From NCBI RefSeq assembly GCF_021246465.1, contig NZ_JAHRHK010000008.1:45126-77571 (forward strand): 32,446 nt of DNA. The letters are read 5' to 3'. Under the pieces are notes generated by a model that saw only the letters and a list, made by a program, of their open reading frames with translations, made no database searches and was not told where the DNA came from. The DNA comes from Nocardioides sp. R-C-SC26 (GTDB lineage: Bacteria > Actinomycetota > Actinomycetes > Propionibacteriales > Nocardioidaceae). Position numbers and translations under genes: made by a program. Numbering within the stretch: position 1 is the first letter of the stretch; every line of letters starts with the position of its first letter. Of this stretch, positions 24,981 through 32,446 are shown piece by piece.

Positions 24981-26618
24981 TCAGGCCCGGCCGAGGATGA
25001 AGTCGGAGGCACGCTCACCGATCATGATCGCCGGCGCGTTGGTGTTGCCGCCGGTGATCGACGGCATGATCGAGGCGTCGGCCACGCGCAGACCCTCGAT
25101 GCCGCGCACCTTCAGGTCGGGCGAGACGACCGACAGCTCGTCCACGCCCATCCGGCAGGTACCGACGCCGTGGTAGACCGACGTCGCGCGGTTCAAGATC
25201 GCGTCGCGCAGCTCCTGGCCCTTCACGTTGGCTCCGGGGTGGATCTCGCTCTTGATCGACCCCTTGAACGCCGATCCGGCGAAGATCTCGCGGACGAGCT
25301 CGGAGCCCTCGGCCAGCAGGTCCAGGTCGGCGGTCTCGGCGAGGTAGTTGTAGTCGATGAGCGGGGTGGCGGTCGGGTCCGCCGATGCCAGACGCAGCGT
25401 GCCGCGGCTCTTGGGGTAGATCAGCGTGGTCAGCACCGTCATCGCCGGGCGCGGGTCGACGTCGTGGCGCACCGGGGCGTCCTGGTTCGGCGAGACGTAG
25501 CTCCACGGCAGCAGGTGCAGCTGCAGGTCGGGGATGTTTCCCGACGCCGCCGCCTGGGAGGTCTTGAGGAAGGCCAGCACCTCGAAGACGGAGTTGGACA
25601 GGAACGAGCGGCCGGGGCGCATCGTCTCCTTGGCGACGCCCTTGGCGAAGTACCAGGGCGTGCCCCGGTGGTTGGACGACGTCGCGTGCACGGTGATCGC
25701 GTGGAACATGTGGTCGTGCAGGTTGTCGCCCACGGGAAGGTCGGCGAGGACCTCGATGCCCTGGTCGCGCAGGTGCTGGGCGTGGCCGATGCCCGAGAGC
25801 ATCAACAGCTGGGCCGAGCCGATGAAGCCGGCCGCGAGGATGACCTCCTTGCCCGCGCGGATCGTGCGGACCGAGCCGTCCTTGTCCTGGACCTCGACGC
25901 CGGTCGCCCGTCCGTTCTCGATGACGACCTTGCGAGCCAGCACCTGGGTCTGGACCTCGAGCGTGGCGGGGGCGAGGTGGTGGATGTACCCGCGCGAGGC
26001 GGAGTAGCGCAGGCCGTCGGCAGCGTTCTGCTGCATCCGGCCGACACCCTCCTGCGAGGCACCGTTGTAGTCGTCGAGGATCTCGCAGCCGGTCGCGTCG
26101 GCGGTGGCCTGCAGGAACTGCAGCGAGCCCTCCTGCGGCATCTTGTTGACCGTGACGCGGATCGGGCCGCCGGTCCCGCGGTAGGCGTCCTCGCCGCCCT
26201 CGTAGTCCTCCATCCGCTTGTACGCGGCGTTGACGGAGTCGGCGTCCCATCCGGTGCAGCCCTCGGCGGCCCAGGAGTCGAAGTTGGCGCGGTTGCCGCG
26301 CACGTAGACCATGCCGTTGACCGAGCTCGATCCGCCGAGCACCTTGCCGCGCGGCGTGGGCATCTTGCGGTCGAGGAGGTGCTTCTGCGGCACCGAGTAG
26401 TAGCCCCAGTCGTTGAGCTTCTTGATCTTGGGCTCAGCGTGCATCGGGCCGATCATGCCCGGCTTCTTGGTGAGGTACTGATCGTCGCTCTTGCCCGCCT
26501 CGAGCACGATGACACGCGCACCGCTCTGTGCGAGCCGGCCGGCCAGGGCCGCTCCGGAACTGCCCGAACCGACCACGATGTAGTCGGCTTCGTTGCTGTA
26601 GGGCGCCTTCTTGGCCAT
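24981..26618 (-). CDS. GMC-family FAD alcohol oxidoreductase
   Basis: A 545-residue flavoprotein of the choline-dehydrogenase/alcohol-dehydrogenase type. ATG 26618 is preferred because GAGG lies 9 nt upstream; the ATG three codons earlier abuts that site. The FAD motif is DYIVVGSGSSGAALAGRLAQSG near the N-terminus. GMC signatures are GKVLGGSSSVNGMVYVRG and AAGFIGSAQLLMLSGIG. The active-site His is in STSVYHGVGTCRMG and the second residue is the Asn of GGNTNAP. It hands its aldehyde product to the adjacent dehydrogenase. The substrate alcohol is unknown. Two palindromic motifs lie 27-68 bp upstream of the start. Confidence 0.93.
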   Translation of the reverse strand: MAKKAPYSNEADYIVVGSGSSGAALAGRLAQSGARVIVLEAGKSDDQYLTKKPGMIGPMHAEPKIKKLNDWGYYSVPQKHLLDRKMPTPRGKVLGGSSSVNGMVYVRGNRANFDSWAAEGCTGWDADSVNAAYKRMEDYEGGEDAYRGTGGPIRVTVNKMPQEGSLQFLQATADATGCEILDDYNGASQEGVGRMQQNAADGLRYSASRGYIHHLAPATLEVQTQVLARKVVIENGRATGVEVQDKDGSVRTIRAGKEVILAAGFIGSAQLLMLSGIGHAQHLRDQGIEVLADLPVGDNLHDHMFHAITVHATSSNHRGTPWYFAKGVAKETMRPGRSFLSNSVFEVLAFLKTSQAAASGNIPDLQLHLLPWSYVSPNQDAPVRHDVDPRPAMTVLTTLIYPKSRGTLRLASADPTATPLIDYNYLAETADLDLLAEGSELVREIFAGSAFKGSIKSEIHPGANVKGQELRDAILNRATSVYHGVGTCRMGVDELSVVSPDLKVRGIEGLRVADASIMPSITGGNTNAPAIMIGERASDFILGRA

Positions 26619-26644
26619 GCGCTGCATCCTCGATCCGTGCCGTG

Positions 26645-26662
26645 CTGTGGCCTAGCCCACAG
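26645..26662. promoter_or_regulatory. 18-bp near-palindrome upstream of the GMC gene
   Basis: CTGTGG-C-CTAG-C-CCACAG is symmetric except at one base pair on each side of the central CTAG. It lies between the KstR-like motif and the GMC start, in the likely core promoter or leader. It could be a second regulator site. Confidence 0.45.
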
Positions 26663-26672
26663 TCGGGACAAC

Positions 26673-26686
26673 TGTAACCTGTTCTA
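26673..26686 (-). promoter_or_regulatory. KstR-like operator upstream of the GMC/ALDH operon
   Basis: On the minus strand TAGAACAGGTTACA fits the published KstR pattern TnnAACnnGTTnnA exactly, and is preceded by GAAC. The 15-mer GAACTAGAACARGTT also occurs upstream of the SDR gene at 28700. It lies 55 bp from the GMC start, where it would overlap the promoter. KstR is a TetR regulator of steroid catabolism; another TetR protein with a similar site is possible. Confidence 0.55.
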
Positions 26687-26781
26687 GTTCGAAGCGCACG
26701 GGGTGTCTGCGAGGAACGAATACCTTTCGTGCCCGGTCGATCGACGAGCGCTCGACCGAGTGGGTGCGGGAACATGGCGCC

Positions 26782-27633
26782 ATGAAGATCCTGTCGATCC
26801 AGTCGTCGGTCGCCTACGGTCACGTCGGCAACTCGGCCGCGGTCTTCCCTCTGCAGCGACTGGGCCACGAGGTGTGGCCGGTACTGACGGTGCACTTCTC
26901 CAACCACACCGGCTACGGCGCCTGGCGCGGCCCGCTCCTGGCAGCCGACGACATCGCTGCGGTGATCGCGGGGATCGGCGATCGCGGTGTGCTCGGCGAG
27001 GCCGACGCCGTGCTCAGCGGCTACCAGGGCGATCCTGCCGTCGGCGCCGTCATCCTCGACACGGTGGCGACCGTGCGCCAGCTCAATCCCGACGCCATCT
27101 ACTGCTGCGACCCGGTGATGGGCGATGTCGGCCGCGGGATGTTCGTGCGGCCCGGCATCCCGGAGTTCCTCCGCGACCAGGTCGTGCCGCGAGCCGACGT
27201 CATCACGCCCAACCACTTCGAGCTCGACTTCCTCGCAGGTCGCGAGACGACCACGATGGCGCAGGTCCTCGATGCGGTCGACGACGTCCGCGCGCGCGGC
27301 CCGCGTGACGTGCTGGTCACCTCGGTGCGCCACGTCGACTCCGCGCCGGACACCCTCGACGTCGTCGCGGTCTCCGACGCCGGTGCCTGGGCTGTCACGA
27401 CGCCCCTGCTCCCCATCACCCCCAACGGGTGCGGCGACGTCACCGCCGCGCTCTACCTGGCGCACCTCCGCACCACGGGCTCGCCGGCCACCGCTCTGGA
27501 GCACACGACGTCGACGGTGTTCGCGATCCTCGAGCAGACCGTCGCGGCCGGCACTCGCGAGATCCAGCTGGTGGCGGCCCAGGACGCGATCGCGGCGCCG
27601 CCCGCACGTTTCGCAGCACGCGCACTGCGCTGA
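26782..27633 (+). CDS. pdxY: Pyridoxal kinase
   Basis: Phosphorylates pyridoxal (vitamin B6 salvage) to pyridoxal 5'-phosphate in the cytoplasm. ATG 26782 gives MKILSIQSSVAYGHVGNSAAVFPLQRLG, the conserved PdxK/PdxY opening, and 283 residues, normal for the family. HFSNHTGYG, LSGYQGDP, YCCDPVMGD (metal/ATP side) and TPNHFELDFLAG are family blocks. NGCGDVTAALYLAHL carries the anion hole and catalytic Asp. A start six codons upstream adds residues with no family match and is not used. It is divergent from the GMC operon and shares its 163-bp upstream region. Confidence 0.93.
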   Translation: MKILSIQSSVAYGHVGNSAAVFPLQRLGHEVWPVLTVHFSNHTGYGAWRGPLLAADDIAAVIAGIGDRGVLGEADAVLSGYQGDPAVGAVILDTVATVRQLNPDAIYCCDPVMGDVGRGMFVRPGIPEFLRDQVVPRADVITPNHFELDFLAGRETTTMAQVLDAVDDVRARGPRDVLVTSVRHVDSAPDTLDVVAVSDAGAWAVTTPLLPITPNGCGDVTAALYLAHLRTTGSPATALEHTTSTVFAILEQTVAAGTREIQLVAAQDAIAAPPARFAARALR

Positions 27634-27775
27634 TCAGCGTCGCGGCGACTGCGCGCGAGCGCTTGCTGGCAGCGGGTTGCTACAGAACCGCCGCGCCGCG
27701 CGCCCTTCGAAGACCGCCCCGCACCCCGCGCATGTCACCGCCATCCCACGACGTTAGAACCGGGCACCGACATCG

Positions 27776-27847
27776 AGCCGCGTGAGAGAGTCGAACTCTC
27801 GACATTCCGCTTACAAGGCGGACGCTCTACCACTGAGCTAACGCGGC
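27776..27847 (-). tRNA. tRNA-Thr (anticodon TGT)
   Basis: Folds as a complete 72-nt cloverleaf on the minus strand. Acceptor GCCGCGT/ACGCGGC, D arm GCTC/GAGC, anticodon stem TCCGC/GCGGA with loop CTTGTAA (anticodon TGT), 5-nt variable loop, T arm GAGAG-TTCGACT-CTCTC, discriminator T. CCA is not encoded. It reads ACA and related threonine codons, which are rare in such GC-rich genes. Confidence 0.97.
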
Positions 27848-27977
27848 CTGCCCGCCGCTGCGGCGTCACACCGCCCGACGGACGGGGACCAGCCTAGGGA
27901 TGCGCCGATCAACGGCCAAGGCGGCGCCGGACGCCGCCTACGCCCACGCGGATTTCGCCGTCGACAGGCCCCCGCGG

Positions 27978-28700
27978 TCAGCTCATGCCGCCATCGAAGG
28001 CCAGCACCGTGCCGGTGATCATGCGGGCCTCGGCCGAGGCGAGGTAGACGATCGCGTGGCCGATCTCGACGGGCGCGATGGCCGCGCCGGGCAGCATCAT
28101 GATCAGCCGGTCGGCGACTCGCGCGTCGAGGTCGGGCGGGAAGCTCGCCGCAACCTGCGACACGATCGGAGTGTCGACCGTGCCCGGGCAGATGACGTTC
28201 ACGCGGATGTTCTCCGGGCTCAACTCCAGCGCGAGCGCCTTGGTGAGCTGGGTGAGCCCGCCCTTGGCCGCGGAATAGGCCGAGGAGTAGGGCTGGGTCG
28301 CGTTGCCGGCGACCGAGGAGACGTTGACGATGTTGCCGGCCGGGGCCTTGCGCAGCCACGGCAGGGCCTCCTGGATCAGGAAGAAGGGCCCCTTAAGGTC
28401 GACGGCGTTGACGCGGTCCCACACCTCGGGAGTCACCGTCTCGAACCGACCGAACTGCACGATGCCGGCCACGTTGGCCAGCACGTCGATGCGCTGGTGC
28501 TCGGCCACGCAGGTCGCGATCGCGGCACGGATCGCCTCGACGTCGCCGACGTTGCACTCCACGTAGGTGACGCCGTCGGGGACGGTCGGCACGATGTCGA
28601 GGCCGAAGACGATGTCGCCGAGGTCGCGGAAGAGGGCTGCGGTGGCGTGGCCGATCCCGGAGGCGGCTCCGGTGACGACGACGACGCGGGGCTCTGTCAT
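27978..28700 (-). CDS. Short-chain dehydrogenase/reductase (KstR-like control)
   Basis: A 240-residue classical SDR. VVVTGAASGIGHATA is the cofactor site, with an Asp after the second strand (FGLDIVP) that favours NAD. ANVAG, catalytic Ser in VNVSSVAG, and YSAAKGG (Tyr and Lys) are intact; ENIRVNVICPGTVDTP and the end VLAFDGGMS are typical. Enzymes of this shape include hydroxysteroid and 3-hydroxyacyl dehydrogenases. A sequence nearly identical to the operator of the GMC/ALDH operon lies 25 bp before its start, so it probably belongs to the same regulon and handles a hydroxyl/keto step of the same catabolic route. Substrate not readable. Confidence 0.93.
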   Translation of the reverse strand: MTEPRVVVVTGAASGIGHATAALFRDLGDIVFGLDIVPTVPDGVTYVECNVGDVEAIRAAIATCVAEHQRIDVLANVAGIVQFGRFETVTPEVWDRVNAVDLKGPFFLIQEALPWLRKAPAGNIVNVSSVAGNATQPYSSAYSAAKGGLTQLTKALALELSPENIRVNVICPGTVDTPIVSQVAASFPPDLDARVADRLIMMLPGAAIAPVEIGHAIVYLASAEARMITGTVLAFDGGMS

Positions 28701-28724
28701 GGCGCGGACGCTACCAAACAGAAC

Positions 28725-28738
28725 TAGAACAAGTTCTC
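28725..28738 (+). promoter_or_regulatory. KstR-like operator upstream of the SDR gene
   Basis: TAGAACAAGTTCTC contains the perfect inner palindrome AGAAC-AA-GTTCT and matches TnnAACnnGTTnnA except at the last base. With its left flank it gives GAACTAGAACAAGTT, one base from the copy upstream of the GMC gene. It sits 25 bp from the SDR start, well placed to block transcription, and 65 bp before the divergent DUF4032 gene. Confidence 0.6.
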
Positions 28739-28802
28739 GTTTCGCCGGTTCCCCGACCGCGCACCGATAGCCGCCGGGCCGCGGTCGCCCCTACGGTGAG
28801 GC

Positions 28803-29990
28803 ATGGCCCTCCGCGTCGTCGCGCCGCGACCCGACCCCGGGATCCTCGCCCTGCCGTGGCACCGGCCCCTGGCGACCTGGGGCGGCCCGCAGGTTCTCGA
28901 CGTCGCGCGTGGTCTCTCACGCCACGAGGTCCGGATCGTCGCGATCGACGGACTGCACGGCGAGGTGGTGCTCGCCGTGAAGGAGACGACGGAGGTACTC
29001 GCGCGACGCGAGCACCGGGCGCTGCGTGACCTGCACCGACTCGGCGTGCCCACCGTCGAGACCTACGGCGTGGTCACCGACCGCGGAGAAGGCCTGCCCG
29101 CGGCGCTGGTCACCCGCTACCTGGCCTACTCGCTCCCCTACCGCAGTGCCGTGGTGGATCGCGTCGCGAGCCAACCCGTGCCGGCCCTGGTCGATGCGCT
29201 CGTCGTGCTCCTGGTGCGGCTCCACCTCGCCGGCGTGTACTGGGGCGACGTGTCGCTCTCCAACGCGTTGTTCCGCACCGACGCGGGCGGCTTCGCGGCG
29301 TTCCTGGTCGATGCCGAGACGGTCGAGATCCACCCCGCCCTCTCCGACGGCGTGCGCGAGCACGACGTCCGTGTGGGCGGGGAGAACCTCTTCGCGGAGC
29401 TGTGCGACCTGCAGGCGGCCGCCACGCTCCCCGTCGACGTCGACCCGCACGCCGTCGTCGACCTGCTCGCGCAGCGCTACGCCGCCCTGTGGAACGAGCT
29501 GACCTCCGAGCAGGAGGTACCCGTCGGCGAACTGTGGCGCGTGGAGCAGCGGATCGCGCGCCTGAACGAGCTCGGCTTCGACGTCGAGGAGGTCGAGGTC
29601 ACCGCTGCCGCCGACGCATCGACGGCGCGCATCCGCCCACGCGTCGTGGAGCAGGGCCATCACCGACGCGAGCTGCGGGCCCTCACCGCACTCGAGGTCG
29701 AGGACGCCCAGGCCCGTCGTCTACTCAACGACCTGGCCGCCTTCATCGCCCACCACGATCTGGGCGACGTCGATCGCGTCACCGCGGCTCGGCGCTGGCG
29801 GCGCGAGGTCTACGAGCCGCTCACGGCGCTGGTGCCGCAGGACCTCGCAGGCCGTCTCGCGCCGGCGGAGTTCTTCCACGAGGTGCTCGTGCACCGGTGG
29901 TTCCTCTCCGAGCAGGCCGGCCACGAGGTGGACATCTTCGAGACCGCGCGCGACTACGTGGAGACCGTGCTCACCGGCCCGGACCGCTGA
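28803..29990 (+). CDS. DUF4032 protein with a kinase-like fold
   Basis: A 395-residue protein; GGTGAGG precedes the ATG. The first half resembles an atypical (lipopolysaccharide/RIO-like) kinase: a lysine strand in VVLAVKETTEVLARREHRAL, a catalytic-loop-like LHLAGVYWGDVSLSNALF with Asp and Asn, and LVDAETVEI in the place of DFG. The second half (about 215-395) is the DUF4032 region (FDVEEVEV, EVYEPLTALVP, EFFHEVLVHRWFLSEQAGHEVD). Lys, Asp and Asn are present, so ATP binding or phosphotransfer is possible, but no substrate is known. It stands alone, divergent from the SDR gene and convergent with the membrane-protein operon. Confidence 0.85.
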   Translation: MALRVVAPRPDPGILALPWHRPLATWGGPQVLDVARGLSRHEVRIVAIDGLHGEVVLAVKETTEVLARREHRALRDLHRLGVPTVETYGVVTDRGEGLPAALVTRYLAYSLPYRSAVVDRVASQPVPALVDALVVLLVRLHLAGVYWGDVSLSNALFRTDAGGFAAFLVDAETVEIHPALSDGVREHDVRVGGENLFAELCDLQAAATLPVDVDPHAVVDLLAQRYAALWNELTSEQEVPVGELWRVEQRIARLNELGFDVEEVEVTAAADASTARIRPRVVEQGHHRRELRALTALEVEDAQARRLLNDLAAFIAHHDLGDVDRVTAARRWRREVYEPLTALVPQDLAGRLAPAEFFHEVLVHRWFLSEQAGHEVDIFETARDYVETVLTGPDR

Positions 29991-30003
29991 GGCAGGCATC
30001 CCA

Positions 30004-30113
30004 TCTCGACACGCTCGATGACCGGACCGACCCGGTGATCGGACCGACCCGGTGGTCGAGCCTGTCGAGACCCAACTCGACACGCTCGATGACCGGCCCG
30101 ACCCGGTGGTCGA
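30004..30113. repeat. Intergenic inverted and direct repeats
   Basis: TCTCGACACGCTCGATGACC at 30004-30023 pairs with GGTGGTCGAGCCTGTCGAGA at 30051-30070 within a 22-bp stem with two mismatched positions. CTCGACACGCTCGATGACCG recurs at 30077-30096, followed by GACCCGGTGGTCGAG. CCGACCCGGTG appears three times. The block fills the gap between convergent genes and shares its core with the repeat in the ileS leader. Confidence 0.75.
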
Positions 30114-30125
30114 GGCGCCGAAGCC

Positions 30126-30153
30126 CCGCCGGGAGCATCGAGGCCCCCGGCGG
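30126..30153. terminator. Terminator-like hairpin
   Basis: Arms CCGCCGGG (30126-30133) and CCCGGCGG (30146-30153) with a 12-nt loop, 11 bp past the stop of the minus-strand membrane-protein gene and between convergent genes. Confidence 0.5.
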
Positions 30154-30164
30154 TGGAGGTGAGG

Positions 30165-30737
30165 TCAGGGCTTGCAGACCCGGCAGGCGGTGAGGTCGGT
30201 GCGCGCACCGGCCGGCTGCAGGTCGTCACGGTGCGCGATGAGCGCGCAGTCGCGGCGGTGCATCGTCGTGCCGTCGCCGGCGGTCACCGGGATGGCGTTG
30301 GTGTCGACGCCGTCGTCGTTGATCGCCGCCGAACGCGACACGACGTCGGCCAGCACCAGCAGGGTGTCGGCGAGCCGCTTGGAAGCCTCGCGGTTGTCCG
30401 CCCCGATGCGCGCGAGCCACGCGCCGAAGTAGAGGAACCCGCCCAGGAAGGTGATGCCGAGGCCGAGGAACCCGCCGGAGACCTGGTAGGCCTCACGCTC
30501 GAAGTCGTAGACGGAGTTCGCCACGCCGTAGTAGCCGAGCAGGATGATCACGATGCCCAACGGCATCATGATCGCTCCGGCCCAGAACAGTACGGTCTGC
30601 AGCAGCTGGGCGTTGGAGTTGCGCAGCGGCGAGGCGCCCGCCTTGGGCAGCGTGCCGCCGGAGCCCATCCGGGCGCCGGAGGCCCGGGCACCGTGGTCGT
30701 GGGTGGAGTCGGCGTAGGTCGCTGTCGTCGTGGTCAC
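30165..30737 (-). CDS. Two-helix membrane protein with a Cys/His tail
   Basis: 190 residues from GTG 30737, whose GTGA overlaps the stop of frame 3 through the upstream gene and lies 4 bp after the true surface-protein stop. A polar His/Gly-rich head (1-40) is followed by membrane helices at about 46-72 and 86-110. A helical segment (RLADTLLVLADVVSRSAA) leads to a C-terminal tail with His160, Cys164, Cys185 and Cys188 in MHRRDC...LTACRVCKP. That pattern resembles a small zinc site like the Ada N-terminal domain, where HR-x-C is followed by C-x-x-C. The function is unknown. Coupling to a surface-anchored protein suggests a membrane partner. Confidence 0.75.
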   Translation of the reverse strand: MTTTTATYADSTHDHGARASGARMGSGGTLPKAGASPLRNSNAQLLQTVLFWAGAIMMPLGIVIILLGYYGVANSVYDFEREAYQVSGGFLGLGITFLGGFLYFGAWLARIGADNREASKRLADTLLVLADVVSRSAAINDDGVDTNAIPVTAGDGTTMHRRDCALIAHRDDLQPAGARTDLTACRVCKP

Positions 30738-30741
30738 TGGG

Positions 30742-32446
30742 TCACTGCACCTTTCGCAGGTCGGGGAGCCCCGAGTCGAGTCCGTGGGCGCAGGTTCCTG
30801 CGCCCCCGAGGGCTGCGACGCCGAGGCGGCGCGCGTAGCTGCCGAGCAGGCCGGCGACCACGAGGGCACCGAGCATCAGCATCGTGGGGATGGAGAACAG
30901 ACCGGGCAGACCCGACTGGTTCTGGGCGTTCAGCTCCGGCACCGGGCTCGTGCCGGTGTCGCCGGTCGGCGGGGTGCTGTCGGTCGGGGCGTCGAGCGGC
31001 GCGGGGGGGGGGGGGGGCCCGCCCCCCGGGCGGGCCGCGGGGGGGCGGGGCCCTGGGGGGCGGGGCGCCGACCGACGGCGGGGTGAGGTCGCCACCGCCG
31101 TCGGTGCTGCCGGTGTTGTCGGTCGGAGTCTCCTCGCCACCGTCGGTCGGGGTCTCCGGCGACGGGTCCGTCGGGAAGTCGATGCCCGGCGTCGTCTTCA
31201 CGCTGGCCTTGGTGCTACCGAGGGTGACGACCACCTTCGGGCCGAGTCCGGTGATCAGCTGCAGGTTCTCCTTGAGCGGCTTCAGCTGGTCGGGCAGCGC
31301 GCCGACGATCGTGTCGAGCAGCGTGAGGACGGGCTTGAGCTGCTTCTTCAGCTCCACCAGATCCAGCGTCACGGTCAGGCCCGACGACGTCGCCTCGATC
31401 GACGTCGAGCCGTCGGTGGCCGACTTCTCCACGATCGGGTCGGAGACCGAGAGCGTGATGCCGAGCAGGCTCAGCGCCTTGACCGGGTCGTTGGGGAGTC
31501 CCGGGATCGGGAACTTCTGGCCGACGGCCTCGAAGCCGTCGGGACCGAAGCGGAACTTCTGGCCCAGCGCCGTCAGGACGCCGAACCCGACCTCGGACTC
31601 CGAGACCGGCTTGGTGCCGTCGCTGAGCACCCGGGAGAGCACCTTGACGCCCTCGAGCTTGATCAGGCCACCGAGGATGCTGACGTCGCCGAGGTTCGAG
31701 CGCGCCTGGGCCAGCACGTCGTTGCCGGCCGTCGTCCGGCTGACGGACGTGACGCCGCCGAGGTCGACCAGGGCCGCGATCGGCGCGGGGATCAGCCCGG
31801 CCGAGCCGAGCGTCTCCTCCTCGTCGTTGCCGCCGCCGTTGCCGCCGCCACCGATGATGCCGAGGAGATCGCCGAGGCCGGGCAGGTTGAGGCCCGGCAG
31901 GAGTCCGCCGTTGCCTTCGCCCGGCTCGGCGTCGTCGGAGGGCTGACCGTCGGCGGAGAATCCGGCCGAGGCGTAGCCGAGTCGCTCACCGGCCTTGGCC
32001 CGCTGGATGCCACCGGGGATGGGCTCGTCGAAGGCCTCGGTCTCCTCGCCCGGGAACTGGGCGTTGGACTGCACCGGATAACCGTTCGCGAACAGCGCCA
32101 ACACGACCTCGGGCGGGAAGCCGAGCTGCTCCAGCAGCGTCTTGAGGCCTTCACCGATGACGGCACCAGGCCACAGGTAGGACGCGCGAGCGTTGCTGCC
32201 GGCGGTGTCGGTGTGCGCCCGGGTGAACATCAGCGAGAACTCGAGCTGCGGGTTGGCCGGGATCGGGATCGTCGGCTCGAAGATCTCGATCTTCAGCGGG
32301 GTCGCGGTCGCGTCCCCCGCGAAGCCGGTGTAGTTGCCCGGCGACTCAGGCGCCGGGGTGTCGGTGGACGGCGCGTCGGTGGTGGGACTGTCCGACGGAG
32401 TCTCCGTCGGGGTGTCGGTCGGGCTCTCGGCGAGCCCCCCGCGGGC
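30742..32446 (-). CDS. Surface-anchored secreted protein, 5' end outside the window, internal frame break
   Basis: The frame is open at the window edge, so the signal peptide is not seen. It begins with a Thr/Pro/Ser/Asp-rich linker (PTDTPTETPSDSPTTDAPS), then a folded part (FEPTIPIPANPQLEFSLMFTRAHTDTAGSNARASYLWPG), a Gly-rich stretch (IIGGGGNGGGNDEEE), and regular beta-type segments to about 31190. Pro/Thr/Gly-rich sequence follows. Between 31001 and 31070 a poly-G/C tract breaks the frame. The true end resumes in another frame (APTDSTPPTGDTGTSPVPELN), with one helix (IPTMLMLGALVVAGLLG), ARR and a short tail stopping at 30742. No LPxTG is seen, so the helix is the anchor. Function unknown. 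Confidence 0.7.
31001..31070. other. Low-complexity G/C tract that breaks a reading frame
   Basis: G15 (31003-31017) is followed by C3, C6, G7, G4 and G6 runs. Protein sequence on either side is good but in different frames. The tract itself translates only to Pro/Ala/Arg low-complexity. This looks like a misassembled repeat-rich linker. Confidence 0.75.

Noticed and set aside
23025..26687. Plus-strand open frame of 1220 codons opposite the ALDH and GMC genes
   Set aside because: It overlaps the end of the LCAT-like gene and runs antisense to two well-recognised enzymes. No domains are visible.
26764..26781. A six-codon longer pdxY start (GTG 26764)
   Set aside because: The added residues (MREHGA) have no family match, and the protein from 26782 begins with the conserved PdxY opening.

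Overview
The window looks like chromosome from a very GC-rich actinobacterium. The evidence is strong G/C third-position bias, many GTG starts, DUF3263, DUF4032 and LytR_C proteins, a long (type 2) isoleucyl-tRNA synthetase behind a T-box, and dispersed short inverted repeats of the 'ggtggtcgag...ctcgacc' kind. I infer Nocardioidaceae, probably Nocardioides or a relative, from recognition and not from any search.

Layout. At 94-7059 there is a mostly minus-strand block. It holds a secreted anchored propeller protein, an APCCH-type methyltransferase, a 27-residue membrane peptide, ileS with its T-box leader, a membrane-bound LytR_C protein and a DUF3263 protein. At 7187-12821, mostly on the plus strand, are otsA, a PHA-synthase-like hydrolase, a TetR regulator divergent from an SDR with a perfect 27-bp operator palindrome between them, and a degenerate PLP-fold protein. 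At 12942-15274 there is a minus-strand TetR / class II aldolase / PfkB kinase operon, in which the TetR gene is broken by a 52-bp duplication. At 15353-23131, on the plus strand, a Tat-exported amine oxidase is translationally coupled to a Sec-exported propeller protein. They are followed by ung behind three tandem palindromes, a DODA-type dioxygenase, and a 1056-residue secreted LCAT-like acyltransferase. At 23373-28700 an aldehyde dehydrogenase/GMC oxidoreductase operon and a separate SDR gene share a KstR-like operator. pdxY and tRNA-Thr(TGT) lie between them. At 28803-32446 there is a DUF4032 kinase-like protein, then a minus-strand operon of a surface-anchored protein (cut by the window edge) and a two-helix membrane protein with a Cys/His tail.

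Most genes are housekeeping or ordinary catabolism. There is no phage, IS element, CRISPR array or defence island that I can support. The most interesting signals are regulatory: the tandem 44-bp palindromes in front of ung, the shared operator of the oxidoreductase genes, and the compact ileS T-box that contains a dispersed repeat. The PLP-fold protein that lacks its lysine and the surface-protein operon are the best protein leads.

Three poly-G/poly-C tracts (near 14698, 23264 and 31003) look unlike the rest. Two of them coincide with reading-frame breaks, so those breaks may be assembly errors and not biology.
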